Shown here: piece after piece, positions 45,841-54,633 of the stretch
Layout of the letters: each line of letters opens with the position of its first letter
How positions within the stretch are numbered: position 1 is the first letter of the stretch
DNA from: Prevotella sp. E2-28
GTDB lineage: Bacteria > Bacteroidota > Bacteroidia > Bacteroidales > Bacteroidaceae
Length of the DNA stretch: 64,000 bases
Reading direction: 5' to 3'
Assembly: GCF_022024055.1 (NCBI RefSeq)
Contig: NZ_CP091788.1
Location: forward strand, 124,001 to 188,000
The notes under the pieces: model-generated
What the model saw: only the letters and a program-made list of their open reading frames with translations
The model's database searches: none
Told to the model about the DNA's origin: nothing
Made by a program: the position numbers and the translations under genes

Positions 45841-47013
45841 CTATAGTCTGATTCCGATGGCGGCTTTGATGTACCAGTCGTTCAGGCGGCCGCTGAAATC
45901 ATTGGTCTTGTAGCGGAAGTTGCAGAACTGTCCGTAGGCATTGAAGAGCAGGCAGTCGTTCAGCTCGTAAGAGATAGATAGGCGGGCATCGAAATTCAAT
46001 GTCATGTTCGAGTTTTTACTTTCTGCGGGGTTCTGTGCTGAAGGGCGGATCCTATAGCCTGTCTCTTCCATATCATCCACCTCATCCATACCCTCGCTAA
46101 CGATGAGGTCCTTTAGGTTGGAGTCGTAGCGCCACAGCTTGATATGGTTATGGAAGGTTACCATAGGTATGGCCATGCCGCTGATGAGCAGTCCGCGAGT
46201 AGGCACCCAGTTGTAGATATAGCCCACTCCAGCACTTGTCTGCCAGGATTTGAAACGCCCGATATCATTCATAAACAGCATGAGGTCGGCATTGGTGTCC
46301 GTGTCGTATGACGTAGTGGAATGGAAATACATGGCACCCGCAATGAGTGAGCCTGCCGAGCGTTTCTGTATCACGCTTTGGTCATAGGCCGCGGCATACG
46401 AGCATTTCTTGCCGTTGAAAAGGTAGTAGCCGTCAAGGAATAGTGTGCGGGTCTTGATTGGACTGCCCAGATCTACTTTGTCGTCATAGGCAAAAGGCGC
46501 ATAGACGAAGGTGCCGTCAGTGGTGATGTCGTTCAGGGCATTGCCAGCGAAATGTACTTTTGGGTTGTCGTTGTCGAACCAGTGAATGCGCAGGTTCACA
46601 CCATAGCTGCCACCAGTAGCGCCAAAGGTAAGGACACGTCCTTTGTCGCCTCCTACGTTCCATGAGTAACTCAGTCCGTAGCCACGATAGCCTGCCCAGA
46701 CGCCCAGATAGGAAGCGGGATTGGTTTTGATGCGGGGCTCCCATATCACGTCGCCCTGCATAAAGGGAAAGAGCTCCTCGGCATTGCGGATGGTGGAGTT
46801 AAGTTTTAAGTCCGATTGGTTGACTTTACTTCTGAGCATCACCTGCCAAGGCTTTTCAGGTGCCCCGATATAGCGACGGTCCACGCCGTTCAAGGCCATC
46901 GAGTCGAGTAGGGTGCCCAGTTTGTTGACAAAGCCCAACATGTCGTCACCCTCTGCTGAAGCAGACAGCGATAGCATCATTGTAGCAAAAAAGAGTAGCG
47001 TCTTGAGTCTCAT
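45841..47013 (-). CDS. DUF4421-type outer membrane protein
   Basis: 390 residues, signal peptide ending LSASAEG (about residue 21). The NPASYLGVWAGYRGYGLSYSWNVGG segment and alternating beta strands to the C-terminal IGIRL suggest a DUF4421 outer-membrane barrel. Function unknown. It is divergent from xerD, with its own TAATTTTG element at 47030-47037. Confidence 0.75.
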   Translation of the reverse strand: MRLKTLLFFATMMLSLSASAEGDDMLGFVNKLGTLLDSMALNGVDRRYIGAPEKPWQVMLRSKVNQSDLKLNSTIRNAEELFPFMQGDVIWEPRIKTNPASYLGVWAGYRGYGLSYSWNVGGDKGRVLTFGATGGSYGVNLRIHWFDNDNPKVHFAGNALNDITTDGTFVYAPFAYDDKVDLGSPIKTRTLFLDGYYLFNGKKCSYAAAYDQSVIQKRSAGSLIAGAMYFHSTTSYDTDTNADLMLFMNDIGRFKSWQTSAGVGYIYNWVPTRGLLISGMAIPMVTFHNHIKLWRYDSNLKDLIVSEGMDEVDDMEETGYRIRPSAQNPAESKNSNMTLNFDARLSISYELNDCLLFNAYGQFCNFRYKTNDFSGRLNDWYIKAAIGIRL

Positions 47014-47029
47014 ATCATCTTATCGGCCG

Positions 47030-47037
47030 CAAAATTA
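47030..47037 (-). promoter_or_regulatory. -7 element (TAATTTTG) of the DUF4421 gene
   Basis: Minus-strand TAnnTTTG match 16 bp before the start codon. Confidence 0.6.
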
Positions 47038-47081
47038 CTAAAATAATTGTAAATTATAAATTGTAAATTGTAATATTTTTG

Positions 47082-47089
47082 TAATTTTG
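47082..47089 (+). promoter_or_regulatory. -7 element (TAATTTTG) of xerD
   Basis: TAnnTTTG match 19 bp before ATG 47109. The 5' untranslated leader must be very short. Confidence 0.6.
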
Positions 47090-47108
47090 TCCCCATTAAA
47101 AGACCACT

Positions 47109-48014
47109 ATGGACCAACAGACCATAAAGATTCGCAAGGATTACCTGCGCTATCTGCGGTTGCAGCGTAGCGTTTCGCCCAATACGTTGGAGGCGTATGC
47201 CCTTGATTTGGACAAGCTTCTTGTGTTTTTAGAACATGAAGGGAAGTTTGTGACTGATGTTGAATTGTCTGATTTGCAGTCGTTTGCTGCTGGTCTTCAC
47301 GATGTAGGTATCGGGCCGCGCTCGCAATGCCGGATACTGAGTGGCGTGCGTTCGTTCTATCGCTTCTTGGTGATTGACGGCTATATGGATAGTGACCCCA
47401 CCGAACTGTTGGAGTCGCCAGTAATTGGTGAGCATCTGCCTGAGTTCTTGACGCCACAGGAGGTGGACCAGCTGAAAGACAGCATAGACCTGTCGAAGCC
47501 AGAGGGCCACAGAAACCGCGCTATTATCGAGGTGTTGTTCTCCTGCGGACTGCGCGTGTCGGAACTAGTGAACTTGAAATGGTCGCAGGTCTATGCCAAA
47601 GAGCGATTTCTGCGTATTCTGGGAAAGGGCTCAAAAGAACGCTTGGTGCCCATCTCCAATATAGCTTTGAAAGAAATAGATAACTACCTGCCTTGGCGCA
47701 ACTCCCTGAAGATCAAGCCTGGTGAGGAGGATTATGTCTTTCTGAATCGTCGTGGCAGTCATCTTACGCGTGTCATGATACTCATCATGCTGAAGGAACA
47801 GGCCGAAGAGGCGGGCATCAAGAAGACCATATCGCCCCACACCCTGCGCCACTCCTTTGCCACAGCCCTGCTGGAGGGCGGTGCCGATTTACGTGCCATA
47901 CAGGCGCTTTTGGGGCATGAGAGCATAGGCACCACAGAGATATACACCCACATGTCCATGCAGACCCTGCGTGACGAGGTGCTCAATCATCATCCACGTA
48001 ATATGATGCATTAA
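47109..48014 (+). CDS. xerD: Site-specific tyrosine recombinase XerD
   Basis: 301 residues, the normal chromosomal Xer size. SAM-like N-terminal domain (about 5-90) and catalytic domain with Arg149 (SCGLRVSEL), Lys in GKGSKERLVPI (about 173), His244 and Arg247 (HTLRHSFA), His270 (LGHES) and nucleophile Tyr279 (TEIYTH). It resolves chromosome dimers at dif. It is the housekeeping Xer type, not an integrase: no excess length, and no att-like repeats at its ends. The aroQ gene often lies close to xerD in this group; here it is 4.7 kb away, on the other side of the VapE and AAA ATPase patch. Confidence 0.93.
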   Translation: MDQQTIKIRKDYLRYLRLQRSVSPNTLEAYALDLDKLLVFLEHEGKFVTDVELSDLQSFAAGLHDVGIGPRSQCRILSGVRSFYRFLVIDGYMDSDPTELLESPVIGEHLPEFLTPQEVDQLKDSIDLSKPEGHRNRAIIEVLFSCGLRVSELVNLKWSQVYAKERFLRILGKGSKERLVPISNIALKEIDNYLPWRNSLKIKPGEEDYVFLNRRGSHLTRVMILIMLKEQAEEAGIKKTISPHTLRHSFATALLEGGADLRAIQALLGHESIGTTEIYTHMSMQTLRDEVLNHHPRNMMH

Positions 48015-48041
48015 TCAGAAATAAATAAATAAACCAAGACA

Positions 48042-48866
48042 ATGAAAAAGATTTTGATGACACTCACGGCAATTCTTTGCTGCGTCATGACAACAGCAGT
48101 GCTGACTGCATGTGATGATGAAGACACTATCACGTACAGGTATCAGATTGCGTTAGATTTGAGAAGTAGTAAATATGTTGATAAAGATCTCTACGACGCT
48201 ACGGAAGAGCAGAAAGTGCTGGATGCCCTCAACCAGGCGATAAAATATGATGGCACGATATATAAGCACTATTCTGACAGACAGGATGAGCTGATGAAAG
48301 CAGCCTGCGAGGCTGTAAAGGAAGCGTATGCCGACAAGGTGCCCAACAGCATCTATATGAAGTTCGACCTTTATCGCGTCGATAGCGAGGCAGGAAAATC
48401 AGAAATGGCTGAAATCATCGGCTCTTACGAGTTGGGCCAGGCTCTTACCAAGCCCTATGTGACTTACTCTATTGTCACCAATCACGATGAAGCATACGCA
48501 GAGCTCAAGGTGAAGCAGCCTACACTTAGTACAGACGTCTATCAGGCTACTCTTGCCACGCTGGAAACGCTGGTTGGTGTACATACAGAGACCACTGATA
48601 CCCTCTCCTCTGGTGTTATCTCAACGAAAAATGTGGATAAGTACTCTGTTTTCGAGAAGCATTACAAGGATATGTTTAATGATTTGTATCCTGATACAGA
48701 AAACGGCAGCAGCACCATTCGCACTTATTGTGACTCAGTAGCTGCTAGTCACGCTAATGACATTCTGGCTGTTGATGCTGTTGTGGCCATCCAGAAGACC
48801 AATTTCCTTACGAATGAGAGTGCTGACGTATGGCGTAAGGCCTTCAAGGCAAACGTATTTCAATAA
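48042..48866 (+). CDS. Lipoprotein of unknown function
   Basis: 274 residues, lipobox VLTAC with Cys24. The mature part is mostly charged alpha/beta sequence (YRYQIALDLRSSKYVDKDLYDATEEQKVLDAL...). I recognise no family. It begins 27 bp after xerD and may be read from the same promoter. A long palindromic terminator follows. Confidence 0.7.
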   Translation: MKKILMTLTAILCCVMTTAVLTACDDEDTITYRYQIALDLRSSKYVDKDLYDATEEQKVLDALNQAIKYDGTIYKHYSDRQDELMKAACEAVKEAYADKVPNSIYMKFDLYRVDSEAGKSEMAEIIGSYELGQALTKPYVTYSIVTNHDEAYAELKVKQPTLSTDVYQATLATLETLVGVHTETTDTLSSGVISTKNVDKYSVFEKHYKDMFNDLYPDTENGSSTIRTYCDSVAASHANDILAVDAVVAIQKTNFLTNESADVWRKAFKANVFQ

Positions 48867-48881
48867 GTGATTATGTATTTT

Positions 48882-48921
48882 GTAAGTGGCCTGTCTGGGA
48901 ATTCCCAAACAGGCCACTTAC
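48882..48921. terminator. Bidirectional terminator between the lipoprotein gene and parE
   Basis: 20-bp near-perfect palindrome centred on GAATTC: 13-bp outer stem (48882-48894 with 48909-48921) and 6-bp inner stem, with one mismatch. Serves both convergent genes. Confidence 0.85.
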
Positions 48922-48930
48922 TATTTATTT

Positions 48931-50922
48931 CTAATCCATGAGGTCTTCCTCTTCTTCGGGGCGGTCTTCCTCGATAACCAGGTTGTCAATGATGAAGTTC
49001 TGGCGCTCCATGGTGTTCTTACCCATGTAGTATTCCAGAAGCTTCTGTACCTGGTCGGTCTTATGTAGGGTGACCTGCTCTAATCGGATATCAGGACCGA
49101 TGAAACCAGCAAATTCTTCAGGTGAAATCTCACCAAGACCTTTGAATCGGGTGATTTCTGGATCAGGTCCTAACTCGCGGATAGCATTCACGCGCTCTTC
49201 CTCGCTATAGCAATAGCGTACGATGAAATCGCCCTTTTTGCCCTTGGCATCCTCCGTGGCCAGCACCTGCTTGTTGCGAATCTTTGTGCGACGGTTGCGC
49301 ACGCGGAACAAGGGTGTTTGCAGCACATAGACGTGACCCTCGCGAATCAGTTCGGGGAAGAACTGCAGGAAGAAGGTGATAATTAAGAGGCGGATGTGCA
49401 TACCGTCCACATCGGCATCGGTAGCCACAATCACCTTATTATATCTTAGGGTGTCCATGCCTTCCTCAATATCGAGGGCAGCCTGCAGGAGGTTGAACTC
49501 CTCGTTCTCGTAAACCACTTTCTTAGTTAATCCAAACGTGTTTAAGGGTTTTCCTCTTAAAGAGAAGACGGCCTGTGTGTTTACGTCGCGACTCTTGGTG
49601 ATAGATCCGCTGGCTGAGTCACCCTCGGTGATAAAGATGCAGGAATCCTCCTTGCGGTCGTTCTTGGTATCGCTATAATGGATGCGGCAGTCGCGCAACT
49701 TTCGGTTATGCAGGTTGGCTTTCTTTGCACGTTCGCGCGCCAGTTTCGTAACGCCAGCCATAGCCTTGCGTTCCTTTTCGCTCTCCTGAATCTTCTGCAT
49801 CATCACCTCTGCCACGTCAGCATTCTTGTGGAGGTAGTTGTCCACCTCGGTCTTGATGAAGTCGCCTACATATTTATTAATAGAAGGTGGCATAGGGTGT
49901 TCTGCATCTACCTGAGTAGGCACGGGAGCCATGGTGAGCGAGCCGAGTTTGATCTTCGTCTGACTTTCGAACATAGGCTCCTCTACGTTCAGGGCGATGG
50001 CTGCTACTATACCCGTGCGGATGTCGCCATACTCAAAATTCTTCTGGAAGAACTCCTTGATAGTCTTGGCAATATGCTCCTTGAAGGCGCTCTGATGGGT
50101 ACCGCCCTGCGTGGTGTGCTGTCCGTTGACAAAGGAGTAATATTCCTCGCCATACTGGTTGGCATGGGTAAACGCAATCTCGATATCCTCACCCTGCAAG
50201 TGAATGATGGGGTAGAGGGCATCAGCACTCATGCGGTCTTTAAGCAAATCCTCCAGACCACGGCGTGAGAGGATACGGCGACCATTATACATGATAGCCA
50301 ATCCTGTGTTCAGGTAGGTATAGTTGCGCAGCATGGTCTCCACGATGTCGTTGTGGAAACTATAGTGCAGGAACAGGGTGTCGTCTGGTTCGAAGTAGAT
50401 ATAGGTGCCGTTTTCGTCCTGTGTATCTTCCGTTACATCTGATACGAGCTTTCCTTTCTCGAACATGGCCTTACGAACCTTACCGTCGCGATAGGAGCGC
50501 ACTTCGAAATGGCTGCTTAGCGCGTTCACGGCTTTCACACCCACACCATTCAGACCGATAGATTTTTTGAAGGCTTTAGAGTCGTATTTACCACCGGTGT
50601 TCAGTACGCTGACAGCCTCAATCATCTTACCCTGTGGGATGCCGCGGCCATAGTCGCGTACAGAGACACGCAGGTTGTCGTCCACATTGATTTCAATGCG
50701 GTCGCCAGCTTTCATCTTGAACTCATCGATAGAGTTGTCGATAACCTCTTTTAGCAGTACGTAGATACCGTCTTCTGCCAAAGAGCCGTCGCCCAGTCGG
50801 CCGATATACATACCAGGACGCAAGCGGATATGCTCGGTACCTGAAAGGGTACGGATGTTGTCATCATTGTAATCGACGGGAGAACTGTCGACCACAGTTG
50901 TGAGGTTGTTGTCTTCTGCCAT
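48931..50922 (-). CDS. parE: DNA topoisomerase IV subunit B
   Basis: 663 residues. GHKL ATPase domain with [17 protein letters not shown] and [14 protein letters not shown]; transducer domain; Toprim with [14 protein letters not shown] (about 432) and [12 protein letters not shown] (about 503). The DSASGS variant and [13 protein letters not shown] fit Bacteroidetes ParE rather than GyrB (which has DSAGGS). Decatenates daughter chromosomes with ParC, which is not in the window. Its start codon overlaps the stop of the upstream gene by one base (TAATG). Confidence 0.9.
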   Translation of the reverse strand: MAEDNNLTTVVDSSPVDYNDDNIRTLSGTEHIRLRPGMYIGRLGDGSLAEDGIYVLLKEVIDNSIDEFKMKAGDRIEINVDDNLRVSVRDYGRGIPQGKMIEAVSVLNTGGKYDSKAFKKSIGLNGVGVKAVNALSSHFEVRSYRDGKVRKAMFEKGKLVSDVTEDTQDENGTYIYFEPDDTLFLHYSFHNDIVETMLRNYTYLNTGLAIMYNGRRILSRRGLEDLLKDRMSADALYPIIHLQGEDIEIAFTHANQYGEEYYSFVNGQHTTQGGTHQSAFKEHIAKTIKEFFQKNFEYGDIRTGIVAAIALNVEEPMFESQTKIKLGSLTMAPVPTQVDAEHPMPPSINKYVGDFIKTEVDNYLHKNADVAEVMMQKIQESEKERKAMAGVTKLARERAKKANLHNRKLRDCRIHYSDTKNDRKEDSCIFITEGDSASGSITKSRDVNTQAVFSLRGKPLNTFGLTKKVVYENEEFNLLQAALDIEEGMDTLRYNKVIVATDADVDGMHIRLLIITFFLQFFPELIREGHVYVLQTPLFRVRNRRTKIRNKQVLATEDAKGKKGDFIVRYCYSEEERVNAIRELGPDPEITRFKGLGEISPEEFAGFIGPDIRLEQVTLHKTDQVQKLLEYYMGKNTMERQNFIIDNLVIEEDRPEEEEDLMD

Positions 50923-52076
50923 TATAGTTGTTTCTTATAGCACCTTCTGCGTTTATGTTGTTCGTGATCGAAGTACATCCACTGGCTCTGTACCTTACCA
51001 TTTGTCTCCATCTCTACGTGGGTCTCGCCCCATTTGAAGCCATACTTCTGATAAATAGGAATCAGGTCGTAGAACAGCAGGGCATTGGCACCCTTGGTGC
51101 GGTATTCTGGCAATACGCCGATGAGCAGACAGTCAACCACGTCGGTCTTCTTAAATTTCAGAGCCCTGATGATATGCCACCAGCCAAATGGCCATAAGCG
51201 ACCATTGTGGCATTTCTGCAGGGCTTTGGTGAGTGATGGAATCGTGATGCCCACACCCACGCAGTCGTGATCAGGCGTGTTCCAGTCTTCAATGATACAG
51301 AGCAGCTCCAGATCAATGAATTTAAAGTACATATCTACATATTCGTCCATCTGCTTCTTTGACATTTCCGAATAGCCATACAGGTGACCGAAGGTCTTAT
51401 TGATGACGTCGAACACACGGTAACCGTATTTCTGAGGACCGTAGATATCTTCCTTTTTGAGTTTGTGTACATGAAGATTGTAACGGCTCATGCACAACTC
51501 GGCAACACGTTTCATCTTCTCTGGCATACCCTCCTTAGGCACAAAGACCTTGTACTCCACGTAGTCGTTGTCCTTCTCGTAACCCTCCATCTGTTCCATC
51601 AGGCGGGGATAGTATTCGTAGTTATATAGAGTAGCCATAGTACCCAGTTGGTCAAAACCATTGGTAAGCATTCCCTCAGGGTCCATATCTGTAAAGCCCA
51701 AGGGACCAATGATTTCCTTCATGCCCTTTTCGCGACCATAGTTTTCTACGGCAGTTAGTAGTGCACGCATCACTTCTACGTCGTCAATCAGGTCGAGCCA
51801 GCCGAAACGCACGCAGGGACGATCCCACTGTTTGTTGTAACGATGATTGATGATGGCTGCTACACGTCCCACTACCTTACCGTCACGATAGGCCAGAAAA
51901 TACTCAGCCTCACAGAAGTCAAAGGCTGAATTCTTGTCGCGGCTCAATGTCCTCAGTTCGTCTCTATATAGATTGGGGGCATCGTATTGGTTTCCACGAT
52001 ATAAATCATAATGCAACTGAATGAAGGTGTTAAGACCGCGCTTGTCGGTCACACGCTTAATCTCAATAGATGACAT
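50922..52076 (-). CDS. GNAT-like N-acetyltransferase family protein
   Basis: 384 residues from ATG 52074-52076 ([14 protein letters not shown]). The longer frame to 52169 is excluded by the -7 element at 52104-52111. Central features: [22 protein letters not shown] (acetyl-CoA fold strand and loop), [21 protein letters not shown] and a C-terminal [42 protein letters not shown]. Large, conserved Bacteroidetes proteins of this kind have no known substrate. Coupled with parE (one-base overlap). Confidence 0.75.
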   Translation of the reverse strand: MSSIEIKRVTDKRGLNTFIQLHYDLYRGNQYDAPNLYRDELRTLSRDKNSAFDFCEAEYFLAYRDGKVVGRVAAIINHRYNKQWDRPCVRFGWLDLIDDVEVMRALLTAVENYGREKGMKEIIGPLGFTDMDPEGMLTNGFDQLGTMATLYNYEYYPRLMEQMEGYEKDNDYVEYKVFVPKEGMPEKMKRVAELCMSRYNLHVHKLKKEDIYGPQKYGYRVFDVINKTFGHLYGYSEMSKKQMDEYVDMYFKFIDLELLCIIEDWNTPDHDCVGVGITIPSLTKALQKCHNGRLWPFGWWHIIRALKFKKTDVVDCLLIGVLPEYRTKGANALLFYDLIPIYQKYGFKWGETHVEMETNGKVQSQWMYFDHEQHKRRRCYKKQL

Positions 52077-52103
52077 TTTTATGTTTTTTAGTTTAATAAT
52101 GCA

Positions 52104-52111
52104 CAAAGGTA
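52104..52111 (-). promoter_or_regulatory. -7 element (TACCTTTG) of the GNAT-parE unit
   Basis: Minus-strand TAnnTTTG match 28 bp before ATG 52076. Confidence 0.65.
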
Positions 52112-52184
52112 GCAATTTTTCGTGATATATCAACACAAAAAAGGGATTTTTAGCAACTTTTCTTGTCAATTCAAGAAAATTTAT

Positions 52185-52192
52185 TATCTTTG
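52185..52192 (+). promoter_or_regulatory. -7 element (TATCTTTG) of the OmpA gene
   Basis: TAnnTTTG match 44 bp before ATG 52236, with a CTTG 19 bp upstream (52162-52165) as a partial -33 element. Confidence 0.65.
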
Positions 52193-52235
52193 CACGCAGA
52201 AATTTCGAATTTTAAAACAATAAACCTCTAGAGTA

Positions 52236-53438
52236 ATGAAAAGCAAAAACCTATTGACCGCTGCAGCCGCTGCGCTGCTCATGGCTGGTGCCGCACAGGC
52301 ACAGACCAACTCTTGGACATCGTATTCTTACATTGAAGCACAGGGTGGTGTTCAGTTGACTTCTACCAATGCTCCTATGGACAAGTTAATTACCCCCACG
52401 GCAGCTTTGTCGTTCGGCCATTATTTCACACCAGTTGTCGGTGCTCGTCTGCACGTCAATGCATGGGAGTCGAAGAGCGGTTTTTCTTCTATTGATAAAT
52501 ATTACAAGTGGAAGTATATTACTCCCGACTTGGACCTGATGCTGAACCTGACAAATATGTTTGGTAAGGGTTCTGACCATTTCCTGAATGTGATCCTTCT
52601 GGGTGGTGTAGGTCTGAACTATGCTTGGAACAACGATGAGCTGAAAGACCTCAATATGCCTGCTTACGTTACTCCTTTGGCATGGGATGACAACCGTCTG
52701 AGCCACAACCTGCGTGCAGGTCTGCGTCTGGAGACCAATCAGGCTAAGCGCCTGGGCGTTTCTCTGGAAGTAAATGCCAACTCGCTGAGTGACCGATTCA
52801 ACTCTAAGACCAACGATGCTGACGACTGGATGTTCACCGCTATGCTGGGTGTGAACTTCCGCTTTGGTCACAAGAAGGCTGCTCCCAGATATATCACCAA
52901 GACCATTGAGGTTGTTGATACCTTCTGGGTAGATGAGCCCACTACTATCAAGGTGATGGAGAAGCAGCCAAAGACAAAGACTGAGACGAAGCACATGAAG
53001 ATGAACGAGGCTATCTTCTTCCAGATTCGTGAGAGTGATGCTAATGCAGCCAGCGGTATTGATGAGGCTATCAAGAAGGTGGCTGACCTGATGAAGTGTA
53101 GCGACGACGCTCAGTTCACCGTTACTGGTTATGCTGATAAGGGCACAGGTACTGCTAAGCAGAATAAGAAATATGCTCAGAAGCGTGCTGACGACGTAGC
53201 TAAGAAGTTGATTGAAGAGCACGGACTGGATGCTAAGCGTCTGAAGACTGATTCAAAGGGTGATGCCGTTCAGCCTTTCGAGGAGAACGATAAGAACCGT
53301 TGCGTTATCGTGACAGGTGAGGGTACCTTCCGTATCACTACTACCGAAATGGTTGACGTAGAGGTAGAGAAGCCAAGCACCAAGAAGGTGATGAAGACCA
53401 AGACCCGCGAGGTGCAGATTCAGGAAGAGATTAAATAA
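52236..53438 (+). CDS. OmpA-family outer membrane protein
   Basis: 400 residues. Signal peptide ending GAAQAQ (about residue 22), N-terminal eight-strand-type barrel (about 25-212), a linker with VVDTFWVDEPTTIKVMEKQPK, and an OmpA peptidoglycan-binding domain (about 260-370; IFFQIRESDAN, VTGYADKGTGTAKQNKKYAQKRADDVAKKLIEEHGLD). The usual NFDSG..R arginine context is modified. Codon use is strongly biased as in highly expressed genes. Probably a major structural porin tethering the outer membrane to the wall. Confidence 0.92.
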   Translation: MKSKNLLTAAAAALLMAGAAQAQTNSWTSYSYIEAQGGVQLTSTNAPMDKLITPTAALSFGHYFTPVVGARLHVNAWESKSGFSSIDKYYKWKYITPDLDLMLNLTNMFGKGSDHFLNVILLGGVGLNYAWNNDELKDLNMPAYVTPLAWDDNRLSHNLRAGLRLETNQAKRLGVSLEVNANSLSDRFNSKTNDADDWMFTAMLGVNFRFGHKKAAPRYITKTIEVVDTFWVDEPTTIKVMEKQPKTKTETKHMKMNEAIFFQIRESDANAASGIDEAIKKVADLMKCSDDAQFTVTGYADKGTGTAKQNKKYAQKRADDVAKKLIEEHGLDAKRLKTDSKGDAVQPFEENDKNRCVIVTGEGTFRITTTEMVDVEVEKPSTKKVMKTKTREVQIQEEIK

Positions 53439-53448
53439 ACAATGAATA

Positions 53449-54630
53449 TCAGAGGTGCTGACAAATAATCAGCACCTTTTTTTCTCCCTCAGCGAGGGTG
53501 GTAGCGAAGATGTAATCGTTGCCACCCTCGCTTATTTTCAGTTTTTTGCGTAGTTCAGCTACTGACATAGGGAAGTTTCTCACAGAAATGTTAGCCTTTC
53601 GTATGTCCTTTAGTGCTGTCTTTAGTTCCTGCTTATTCATCGATGAAATGGACTGAATTTGAAACTTACGACCAGGGAAATCCTCTATGAGAATCTCTGA
53701 TGTGAACAGATGGCTATTGGGGGCCAATTGGCTCACATGGAATGCTTGAGCAACTTCTGCGAAACAGCCAGCCTTCATAATAGATGCATTGGGCTCGTAA
53801 AGGAAGATGCGAGATGAAAGATGAGAGATATGATTAGAACTGAGGGATGAGGGCGTGTATGAAAAAACGGAGTCATCATTGACGCAATAGACGGTGATGG
53901 GCTCCGTAGGTTGCTGTTGCATAACGATGAGCAGTTCCTTGCATTCGTTTTGCACAGAGACGATGTGCACCTCTTTAATATATTGTTCCCCCAGGTCGCT
54001 GATAGCTTTGTGCCAGTCAAGCATGGGCGATAGTTTCAGCATCACGTTGTCGGCTTTCTGTAGCAATTCATCTTTTATCTCCAATACGTTGGGCGTGCAG
54101 TCGCTGATACCGTAAGTGCGTGCTCCGTGGTCATCCCTTCGGGCAGGATCCATGAATATCATAGATACATGATCTATTGTGTGAAGAACCTCCATTCCAT
54201 CGGTGTTTATGCATTCTGCCTTTGGTTTTAAAAGATTTATATTCTTCGATGAAATCGCGAATAATTCATTATTTCGCTCTACATAGGTTGCTTCGTTGAA
54301 AGCATCACTCATAAACGTGAAGTCAACACCGAAACCGCCTGTGAGATCTAAGAGATGAGAGGCTTTACTAGAGAGGAGACGTTGACAGATGTTCGCTTTA
54401 TATCTAGCCGTCTGTTCACTGGAACATTGTTCCATGTTCAGGTGTGGCGGATAAATAATCCCGTCGAGAGCTGCCCATGTGGGCAACTTTCGACGGGCAG
54501 TCTGTCGGCCCGCTATCTGACGGAGTGCTGTGTCAAAGTCAACTTCTTTGTCACGGCAACCTTTTAGCGCCAGTTGACGTATGTCAGTATCGAGGTTTCC
54601 CTCGATGAAATCGCGGGTTTTATCGTTCAT
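53449..54630 (-). CDS. THUMP-like class I SAM-dependent methyltransferase
   Basis: 393 residues. N-terminal helical part (FIEGNLDTDIRQLALKGCRDKEVDFDTALRQIAGRQTARRKLPTW) as in the THUMP-like group, then a Rossmann methyltransferase core: motif I LLDLTGGFGVDFTFMS, acidic YVERNNELF, catalytic-type MIFMDPARRDDHGAR, and a C-terminal THUMP-like domain (about 310-390). It is likely an RNA or DNA modifying enzyme; the target is unknown. It is 3 bp after a nuclease gene and probably read from the same transcript. Its 3' end carries the OmpA terminator. Confidence 0.8.
   Translation of the reverse strand: MNDKTRDFIEGNLDTDIRQLALKGCRDKEVDFDTALRQIAGRQTARRKLPTWAALDGIIYPPHLNMEQCSSEQTARYKANICQRLLSSKASHLLDLTGGFGVDFTFMSDAFNEATYVERNNELFAISSKNINLLKPKAECINTDGMEVLHTIDHVSMIFMDPARRDDHGARTYGISDCTPNVLEIKDELLQKADNVMLKLSPMLDWHKAISDLGEQYIKEVHIVSVQNECKELLIVMQQQPTEPITVYCVNDDSVFSYTPSSLSSNHISHLSSRIFLYEPNASIMKAGCFAEVAQAFHVSQLAPNSHLFTSEILIEDFPGRKFQIQSISSMNKQELKTALKDIRKANISVRNFPMSVAELRKKLKISEGGNDYIFATTLAEGEKKVLIICQHL
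53453..53483 (+). terminator. OmpA terminator inside the end of the convergent gene
   Basis: AGGTGCTGA (53453-53461) pairs with TCAGCACCT (53469-53477), then seven T. It overlaps the last codons of the minus-strand methyltransferase gene (stop at 53449). Confidence 0.85.
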
Positions 54631-54633
54631 TTA

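Noticed and set aside
47109..48014. Integrase of a mobile element
   Set aside because: Length, motifs and neighbours fit housekeeping XerD; no tRNA or attachment repeats nearby.
48931..50922. Naming as gyrB
   Set aside because: The Toprim DSASGS variant and overall size fit Bacteroidetes ParE better; a gyrB comparison could still overturn this.
52386..53222. 278-codon minus-strand frame opposite the OmpA gene
   Set aside because: Shadow frame of a highly biased gene; no supporting signals.
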